From: Apodemus sylvaticus
Taxonomy: Eukaryota > Chordata > Mammalia > Rodentia > Muridae
Assembly (NCBI RefSeq): GCF_947179515.1
Contig: NC_067490.1
Coordinates: 30,850,827-30,914,826, forward strand
DNA: 64,000 nucleotides
Direction of reading: 5' to 3'
A model generated the notes under the pieces. It was not told the origin of the DNA, did not search any database, and worked only from the letters and a program-made list of their open reading frames with translations. The position numbers and the translations under genes are program-made. Positions 57,585-64,000 of the stretch are shown piece by piece. Within the stretch, counting starts at the first letter, position 1, and every line of letters starts with the position of its first letter.

Positions 57585-58470
57585 CTCTGGATTTTTTTTA
57601 TTAAAAATAGATTTTTTTCATGCAATATATTCTGATTAGAGTTTCCCCTCCCCCAAATCCTCTGAGACCCTCCCCACTTCCTCACCCACCTAAATCCACA
57701 TCCTTTCTTGCTCTCTCTCATTAGAAAACAAACAGCCTTCTAAGAGGAAAAAGTAATAATAAAGTAAGATTAAAAACAAACAAACAACAACAACAAAAAC
57801 AGATGGGAAAACAAAGAGCCAAAGAAAAGGCACTAGAACCACACACACTGGGACATACAAGTCCTGCCAAAACACAAAATCAGAATCTGTAGTTTGTAAC
57901 CAAAAATACTGTAGGGTAGGGAAAACAAAACAAAACAGACAAACAAACAAACAAACAAAAAACCCCAAGCTCAGACAAAGCATTATGAGCCAAAAATCCT
58001 CCCAAAATGCCATTGAACTCACTGGTATTTTGAATTCATTGACCATCCACTGTGGAGCATGAGGCCTGACCTAAAGAATGGTTCTCCATTAGAGAAAACT
58101 AAGTTCTTATTTGCAATTGGAGATAGGGAGATAGCTTTGGGTGGAGCTTGTGTCCACTTACACTCTAAGTAATGGGATCCCACCAGGACCAGCCCTGTAC
58201 AGCCCGTGTACATGCTGTCAGTCACCCAGAGATCATATGACCATCTGTAGAGCTGTGTTTAGCAGGACTCTTGTTTTCTTAGTGCTCTCCATTCCCCTCA
58301 TACTTTCACCCCCCTGGTCTGAGAGGTGGGAATTGGTAGAGAACTCTCATATAGGACTGAGTGTTCCAAGGTCTCTCACTCTGCACATTTTCCAGTTGCG
58401 AGTCTTTGTGTAGCCCCATCTGCCACAAGAGGAAGCTTTCCTTGATGGTGACCAAAACCATTTTCACAGT
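57585..58470 (-). mobile_element. Lx-type L1 3' UTR, antisense
   Basis: From left: T-rich end, 'gcaatatattctgattag', a CT-rich block, a CAAA-rich block, 'ctccattagagaaaac', 'agctttgggtggagcttgtgtcc' and 'ccaaggtctctcactctgcac'. This is the antisense order of the rodent Lx 3' UTR. The minus-strand frame at 57690-58046 is an artefact. Confidence 0.82.
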
Positions 58471-58474
58471 GATG

Positions 58475-58610
58475 TATGGTAGATACTGCCTGTAAACCCA
58501 GCATGAGGAAATCTGCAAGTTGGACACTAGCCTGGACTACATCATGAGTTCCAGGCCAACCTTGGCTACAGTTTCAGACCCTCTTTCAACCTAAACTCAA
58601 ATCCAACCAA
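58475..58610 (+). repeat. B1-type SINE, diverged
   Basis: 'actgcctgtaaacccagc', 'tagcctggactacatcatg' and 'ggccaaccttggctacag' identify it. Confidence 0.7.
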
Positions 58611-59160
58611 TAACTATCTATGGGAATGTGATCTGTTCGTATCAGAGCAGTTTGTTGCTTTAGATAGGAAGAGGTAATGGGGTCAATGAACTTTGAGCAG
58701 AAAGGTCTCTGAGCTTAGTTTAGTTAAAGGTTGGATATAAGCTGTGGCCTGTACTCTAAAATGCAGCATCAAAAATGGGGTTGGGAATGTCTGGTGATGG
58801 GAGGATCATGCATTTCCCGGGAGAGTTGCTGTGATTAATTTTTAGGGTAGAGATTTAATATTTCTAGAGAAAAATCCTTCAGATTCCTGCACTAAGGTTA
58901 CAAATCTGTCAAGTGGCACATTGAGGCTGGATAGTTCGGAGGGGGGTTGCTATTTAACTCAGTGTAATTTAGAAGAGAGAGGGAGTTCAGAGAGTTTGTG
59001 GGGTGGTGTAGACAGAGACACTGAGAAAGAGGAGGAGGAGGAAGAAACATGAGTTTAAGAGAGTAGAGGGAAAAAAAGACTATTTTACATTTGTGAAGTA
59101 AGATTAGGGTTCTACAAAAACAAGAATAATCAGAAAACAAAAGTATTCTGAATATTTTAA
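58611..59160. other. Unique sequence, no gene seen
   Basis: Nothing was recognised. Confidence 0.4.
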
Positions 59161-59164
59161 ATGA

Positions 59165-59285
59165 GCAAGATTTTGATGCACACTAGTAATCCAGCCACTT
59201 AAGAAATGTGGAAGAAACAGTGAATTTGAGGCAAACCTGAAGTACATAGAAATAGTCTGTCTCAAAAAACAACAAATAGAATTTA
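59165..59285 (+). repeat. Old B1 SINE
   Basis: 'cactagtaatccagccactt' and 'acctgaagtacatagaaatag' then 'tgtctcaaaaaac' mark it. Confidence 0.65.
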
Positions 59286-59424
59286 AAAAAAATCATACGC
59301 CAAATAAAGGATTCAATATGAATTAGAATATTAAGCCAAGAAACTTTCTAAGAAGACAGAATTGAGATACCCAAAGATACCCAAAATAATGATTAGTAGC
59401 AAGGTAAAAGAGGAAAATTGAATG

Positions 59425-59535
59425 AGCACAGAGGCATGTGGCTTTAATTCCCATGCTCTAGAGGCAAATGCAGGAGAGGCTCTATGAGCTCAAGGCCATT
59501 TTGGTCTACACAGCAGGTACAAGACCAACAACTGG
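59425..59535 (+). repeat. Old B1 SINE
   Basis: 'ggcatgtggctttaattcc' and 'caaggccattttggtctacac' identify it. Confidence 0.7.
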
Positions 59536-59764
59536 GACTGAAACAGTACATTTTATTATAAAATATTTTTTAAAAAAAAGTTTGGAAAAGAAGTTCCCAA
59601 CATCTCCAAAATTTAGAAATAAGGTACCATAGTCATATGACGGTACTGGGAGTGGCCTGGCTGCAGATTAACCCCCTAGAAGAAAAAGACCACGCTTTCA
59701 CATGCCCTCAGTATCCTTAGTAAAATGATTCTAAGTTTCAGCCCTACAGACTGTCAAATAGTAC

Positions 59765-59885
59765 GCAAACCGGGCACTCAGGAACTTCCAGGCAACTGAG
59801 CCAGGAAGATCACTGAGTTTTAGGCTAGTCTAGTTGTATATTGATTTTCAGGCCAGCCTGTGCTATGAACAACTGAAAGGCAAGT
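59765..59885 (+). repeat. Very old B1 fragment
   Basis: 'gggcactcaggaacttcc' and 'ggccagcctgtgctatg' are the only clear blocks. Confidence 0.4.
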
Positions 59886-59975
59886 ATCAGTTTTAAAAAG
59901 TTTAGTTTTCTTTTGGCTTTTATCAGAAAACTATTGAAGAAAATGCTCTAAAAAATTAAGATTAAGATTAATTGG

Positions 59976-61172
59976 GCGGCGGCTGCGGCGGCGGCGGTAG
60001 CAGTGGCTGCTCCAGCTGAAAGGCCATCAGCAGTGGAACCAAGGCGACACAGGGTCCAGTTAGGCCCTGCGCCCACGACCACTGACCTTCGCTGACCAGC
60101 CGGGCGGCAAGCAACTGCGGTTCTGCGGAGCCTTTCGCTGCACGGAAGCCACTTCAGAACTCGGCTGCCCGCCAGTCAGGAGAGACTCACCGCCATCTTG
60201 ATCCCGGGCTCCAGAAATCGGTCAGACTGAGGTACACAAACATAATCCTAGGCCCAACACCGCAGGGGTCTGAGCCAGACGGGCATTGGCCTGCACCCAG
60301 GCCCTGGGCTGTTCGAGTGGCCATCGGGGCGCCAACCCAGCCAGGAGTTTTTTTTTTTGCCCCGGCCTGTGCACGCGCCGCCATTTTGCCTACAGGAGCC
60401 AGAGTGCTCGGGAGGGCAGAGACTGCTAACAAGCGTAGCCTGAGGCTAACAAAACGGGGGTCTAGGCCCCAAAAGGCACAGGACTGACCCCAAGAACTGG
60501 GCGGCTTGGTGGGCCATCTGTGTGTCAACCAGCCCAGGAGGTTATTAGCACAACAGACTCTCCCGGTGCTTTCGCGGAGCGCGGACGCGCACGCCCGCCA
60601 TCCGGGTCACCTGGCGGACCCAAATAACAGACATAGCCCTAGGGGAACTTTGCTCGGACCTTGGCCTCCCAGGCGTTTGCCTGGACTCAGGGCCCAGGCG
60701 ACAAGGCTAACCTAGTGTGCGCCAGCCCGGTTGGGGAAATCGGCTGCCCAGCAGAGTGAGCGGAGCACAGGGGAGGTCACAGCAACATTCACCTTCGGAG
60801 CTCCCTGGGGGTGCACACGGGTTCCACCTGGTCCACAGACACAATCTGGGGCAAGGCCTCAGGCAGAAGCCCCCAGCTCAACTCTCTCCGCTTCAGATCA
60901 GCCTGGGTGGCCGCCACATCTCCAGGTCCCTCAAGAGGCTAGTGGGGGCTTCCGGGCGGCCAGCTGGGAGAAGTCGGTGTGCTCCAATAAATCCTGCGGG
61001 CCCCAGCGGGAGCCTTCAGGTGCCTGCTTCGGGATCTGAACAGCCTGGACAACAGCACCCTGTCTATAGGCAGTGCAGAGTGTAAGCTGTGCACCAGAGG
61101 CCAACGGGGAAGGGGCAGCTTGCACTGGTGAGTCCAGCACTGACAAGACCAAGTAACACCAGTGAGAGCCAG
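59976..61172 (+). promoter_or_regulatory. L1 5' UTR with three diverged tandem monomers
   Basis: Three units share a YY1-type core: gccatcttg at 60192, gccattttg at 60380 and gccatccgg at 60597. The spacing is 188 and 217 bases. Each unit also has a downstream 'taggccc'-like block ('cctaggcccaac' at about 60249, 'tctaggccccaa' at about 60461, 'atagccctaggg' at about 60634). Each ends near a 'ccagcccgg/ccagccagg' motif. Rodent L1 promoters are known to be built from ~200-base tandem monomers. The remaining ~400 bases before ORF1 look like the single-copy tether. CpG density is far above the flanks. Confidence 0.75.
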
Positions 61173-62432
61173 ATGGCAAAAGGCAAACGCAGAAACGTCA
61201 CTAACAGAAATCAAGGCAATATGGCAACATCTGAACCAAATTCTCCTCTACCAGCAAGTCCTGGATACCCCATCACACCAGTAAAACAAGATTTGGATTT
61301 AAAATCACTGGTCATGATGCTGGTACAGGAACACATGAAGGACATTGAGAAGAAAATGGATCAAAAGTTAGAAGCCCTTGCAAGGGAAACACAAAAATCA
61401 TTGAAAGAAATCCAGGAGAATACAAAAGCCAACAAGGAGGAAATGCAAAAAACACTTAAAGAAATACAGGAGAACTTTGCTCAACAGGCTGAGGTCATGA
61501 AAGACGAAACACAAAAATCTCTTAAAGAAATACAGGAGAACTTTGGTCAACAGGCTGAGCTCATGAAAGAGGAAACACAAAAATCTCTTAAAGAATTACA
61601 GGAAAACACAAACATGCAAGGGAAGGAGCTAAGCAAAACCATCCAGGATCTAAAATCAGAAGTAGAAACAACTAAGAAAACTCAAAGGGAGACAACTTTG
61701 GAGATAGAAAGCCTTGGGAAGAAATCAGGGGACAGAGATGCAAATATCAACAACAGAATACAAGAGATAGAAGAAAGAATCTCAGATGCTGAAGATTCCA
61801 TAGAAACCATGGACTCAACAGTTAAAGAAAATGCAAAGTGCAAAAAGCTTGTAACCCAAAATATCCAGGAAATCCAGGACACAATGAGAAGACCAAACCT
61901 AAGGATTATAGGCATAGATGAGAGTGAAGATTTACAACTTAAAGGGCCAGCAAATATCTTCAATAAAATTATGGAAGAAAACTTCCCTAACCTAAAGAGA
62001 GAGATGCCCATGAATATACAAGAAGCCTACAGAACTCCAAACAGACTGGACCAGAACAGAAATACTTCCCGTCACATAATAATCAAAACACCAAATGTTC
62101 TAAACAAAGAAAGAATACTAAAGGCAGTAAGAGAAAAAGGCCAAGTAACATATAAAGGAAGACCTATCAGAATCACAGCAGACTTTTCACCTGAGACTAT
62201 GAAGGCTAGAAGGTCCTGGGCAGATCTCATGCAGACTCTAAGAGAACACAAATGCCAACCAAAACTACTATATCCAGCAAAACTCTCAATCACCATAGAT
62301 GGAGAAACTAAGATATTTCACGACAAAACCAAGTTCACCCAATATCTATCCACAAACCCAGCCCTAAAAAGGATAATAGGAGGACAACACCAATACAAGG
62401 AGGGAAACTCCACTCTGAAAAAAGCAAGATAG
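61173..62432 (+). CDS. L1 ORF1 protein, intact (419 aa)
   Basis: ORF1p is the L1 RNA-binding nucleic-acid chaperone that forms trimers and packages L1 RNA in cytoplasmic particles. The start chosen is the conserved MAKGK at 61173. The frame is open further upstream to 61089, but those 28 residues are 5' UTR. Visible layout: a basic N-terminus, a coiled coil from about residue 45 to 235, an RRM from about 240 (RRPNLRIIGIDE) to 335, and a C-terminal domain containing the conserved KARRSW. The coiled coil contains four tandem units of 18-22 residues built on QK(S/T)LKE(I/L)QEN (residues about 74, 92, 114 and 136). That makes the protein longer than the roughly 360-370 residues usual for mouse and rat ORF1p. 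No stop or frameshift is seen. Confidence 0.95.
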   Translation: MAKGKRRNVTNRNQGNMATSEPNSPLPASPGYPITPVKQDLDLKSLVMMLVQEHMKDIEKKMDQKLEALARETQKSLKEIQENTKANKEEMQKTLKEIQENFAQQAEVMKDETQKSLKEIQENFGQQAELMKEETQKSLKELQENTNMQGKELSKTIQDLKSEVETTKKTQRETTLEIESLGKKSGDRDANINNRIQEIEERISDAEDSIETMDSTVKENAKCKKLVTQNIQEIQDTMRRPNLRIIGIDESEDLQLKGPANIFNKIMEENFPNLKREMPMNIQEAYRTPNRLDQNRNTSRHIIIKTPNVLNKERILKAVREKGQVTYKGRPIRITADFSPETMKARRSWADLMQTLREHKCQPKLLYPAKLSITIDGETKIFHDKTKFTQYLSTNPALKRIIGGQHQYKEGNSTLKKAR

Positions 62433-62490
62433 TAACCTTTCATCAAACCCAAATAAGTTAAGCAATCAAATTTAAAAAATAACGTCAAAA

Positions 62491-64000
62491 ATGATAGGAA
62501 GTAACAATCACTATTCCTTAATATCTCTTAACATCAATGGACTCAATGCCCCAATAAAAAGACACAGACTAACTGACTGGATACGTAAACAGGACCCTAC
62601 ATTTTGCTGCTTACAGGAAACACACCTCAGGGTCAAAGACAAACACTACCTTAGAGTAAAAGGCTGGAAGACAATTTTACAAGCAAATGGTCTCAGGAAA
62701 CAAGCTGGAGTAGCCATTTTAATATCAGATAAAATTGACTTTCAACCCAAAGTCATCAAAAGAGACTCTGAGGGACACTTCTTGCTGGTCAAAGGAAAAA
62801 TACAACAAGAAGAACTCTCAATCCTGAACATCTATGCTCCAAATGCAAGGGCACCCTCTTTCATAAAAGAAACTTTATTAAAACTCAAAGCACACATTGC
62901 ACCTAACACAATAATTGTGGGTGACTTCAACACTGCACTTTCCTCAATGGACCGATCAGGAAAACAGAAACTAAACAAGGACACAATGAAACTAATTGAA
63001 GCTTTGGACCAATTAGATTTAACTGATATATATAGAACATTCTATCCTAAAACAAAAGAATATACCTTTTTTTCAGCACCTCATGGTACCTTCTCCAAAA
63101 TCGACCATATAATTGGTCACAAGACAGACCTCAACAAATATAAAAAGATAGAACTAATCCCAAGCCTCCTATCTGATCACTATGGAATAAAAGTGGTCTT
63201 CAATAGCAACAGAAACAACAGAAAACCCACAAACACGTGGAGATTGAACAATACTCTACTCAATGACACCTTGGTCAAGGAAGAAATAAAGAAAGAAATT
63301 AAAGACTTTTTAGAACACAATGAAAATGAAAACACAACATACCCAAATCTATGGGACACAATGAAAGCAGTGCTAAGAGGAAAACTCATAGCCCTGAGTG
63401 CCTCCAAAAAGAAAATGGAGAGAGCATACATTACCAACTTAATGACACACCTGAAAGCCCTAGAACAAAAAGAAGCTATTTCACCCAGGAGGAGTAGAAG
63501 GCAGGAAATCATCAAACTCAGGGCCGAAATCAATCAAGTAGAAACAAAGAGAACCATACAAAAAATCAACAAAACTAGGAGCTGGTTCTTTGAGAAAATC
63601 AACAAGATAGATAAACCCTTAGCCAGACTGACCAAAGGGCACAGAGAAAGTATCCAAATTAACAAACTTAGAAATGAAAAGGGAGACATAACAACGGAAA
63701 CTGAGGAAATCCAAAAAATCATCAGATCCTACTACAAGAGCCTGTACTCAACACAACTGGAGAATCTGGAGGAAATGGACAATTTCCTTGACAGATACCA
63801 AATACCAAAATTAAATCAGGACCAACTAGACCATCTAAACAGTCCCATAAAGCCTAAAGAAATAGAAGGAGTCATAGAAAGTCTTCCAACCAAAAAAAGC
63901 ACAGGACCAGATGGTCTCAGTGCAGAATTCTACCAGACCTTCAAAGAAGAGTTAACACCAATACTCTTCAAACTATTCCACAAAATAGAAACAGAAGGAA
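62491..64000 (+). CDS. L1 ORF2 protein, N-terminal 503 residues (endonuclease and start of RT)
   Basis: ORF2p supplies the endonuclease and reverse transcriptase for target-primed reverse transcription in the nucleus. It opens with ATG at 62491, 58 bases after the ORF1 stop, with no stop codon up to the window edge. All apurinic-type endonuclease residues are present at the positions known for human ORF2p: N14, E43, Y115, D145, N147, D205 and H230 (in NINGLN, QETH, IYAPN, GDFNT, KIDH and SDH). The PIP-box residues I407, Y414 and Y415 are also in place. The pre-RT region ends with [16 protein letters not shown] near 465-480. The RT active site and Cys-rich domain lie outside the window, so overall integrity is unknown. 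Confidence 0.95.
   Translation, partial: MIGSNNHYSLISLNINGLNAPIKRHRLTDWIRKQDPTFCCLQETHLRVKDKHYLRVKGWKTILQANGLRKQAGVAILISDKIDFQPKVIKRDSEGHFLLVKGKIQQEELSILNIYAPNARAPSFIKETLLKLKAHIAPNTIIVGDFNTALSSMDRSGKQKLNKDTMKLIEALDQLDLTDIYRTFYPKTKEYTFFSAPHGTFSKIDHIIGHKTDLNKYKKIELIPSLLSDHYGIKVVFNSNRNNRKPTNTWRLNNTLLNDTLVKEEIKKEIKDFLEHNENENTTYPNLWDTMKAVLRGKLIALSASKKKMERAYITNLMTHLKALEQKEAISPRRSRRQEIIKLRAEINQVETKRTIQKINKTRSWFFEKINKIDKPLARLTKGHRESIQINKLRNEKGDITTETEEIQKIIRSYYKSLYSTQLENLEEMDNFLDRYQIPKLNQDQLDHLNSPIKPKEIEGVIESLPTKKSTGPDGLSAEFYQTFKEELTPILFKLFHKIETEG

Larger units (their letters stand above)
59976..64000 (+). mobile_element. Full-length-type L1 retrotransposon, continues past window
   Basis: It contains, in order, a CpG-rich 5' UTR of about 1.2 kb (59976-61172), intact ORF1 (61173-62432), a 58-base spacer and ORF2 from 62491 open to the window edge. 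The AT-rich left flank changes abruptly to GGC-rich sequence near 59976. The right half of ORF2, the 3' UTR and the right target duplication lie outside. Both visible frames are uninterrupted, which is unusual among the L1 copies here and suggests a recent insertion. Confidence 0.95.

Noticed and set aside
57690..58046. Minus-strand 118-residue hydrophobic frame resembling a membrane protein
   Set aside because: It is the sense strand of an Lx 3' UTR rich in TTTG. The hydrophobicity comes from T-rich codons.
61089..61172. Upstream ATG extending ORF1 by 28 codons
   Set aside because: The conserved ORF1 start MAKGK is at 61173, and the same start is used in the copy at 26578. The extension is L1 leader sequence.
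61398..62296. Minus-strand frames across L1 ORF1
   Set aside because: They are antisense shadows of ORF1.
63180..63722. Minus-strand frames across L1 ORF2
   Set aside because: They are antisense shadows of the intact ORF2 frame.

Overview
This window looks like ordinary nuclear DNA from a murine rodent. The evidence is the repeat content. There are many B1 (7SL-derived) SINEs and B2/B3-type tRNA-derived SINEs, several RSINE1/B4 elements, URR1 and other rodent hAT fossils, and ORR1/MT-type MaLR LTRs. There are also Lx-type and younger murine L1 3' ends and long CA, GA and AAAG microsatellites. ID elements are scarce, which argues against rat. The L1 ORF1 coiled coil has an arrangement I do not associate with laboratory mouse or rat L1, so another murine genus is possible. 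That species-level remark is inference.

I found no convincing functional protein-coding host gene. Nearly all open frames longer than 60 codons lie in microsatellites, antisense repeat copies or unique non-coding DNA. The host-gene-derived sequences I can support are retrocopies. One is a frameshifted, 5'-truncated copy of the C-terminal part of a PAQR5-like membrane progestin receptor (53.7-54.1 kb). The other is an unidentified mRNA 3' end with AATAAA, a short poly(A) and a 13-bp target-site duplication (41.2-41.6 kb).

Layout. 0-11 kb is mostly unique sequence with sparse old SINEs, a MER5A fossil and a GA-rich LTR-like block. 11-14 kb holds an L1 3' end inserted into a B3 SINE, microsatellites, RSINE1 and another L1 3' UTR. 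14-20 kb is mostly unique, with a 38-base poly(T). 20-23 kb holds an L1 inserted into a SINE, a TTTC tract, and two L1 3' ends in inverted, tails-outward arrangement. 26-28 kb holds two L1 insertions with their own duplications only a few tens of bases apart. The second carries a nearly complete ORF1 but stops inside ORF2 with no poly(A). 28-36 kb has a young B1, two direct copies of an LTR-like element, and a URR1 transposon nested in a B1. 39.7-40.0 kb is a large compound microsatellite. 44-46.5 kb has three MaLR LTRs in the same orientation, and 50.5-51.6 kb has two more. 52-59.9 kb is SINE-rich with an Lx 3' UTR.

The main feature is the right end. A full-length-type L1 starts near 59,976 with a CpG-rich 5' UTR and an intact 419-codon ORF1. 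Its ORF2 stays open for 503 codons to the window edge, with every endonuclease catalytic residue and the PIP box in place. If it stays open beyond the edge, it is a candidate retrotransposition-competent source element.
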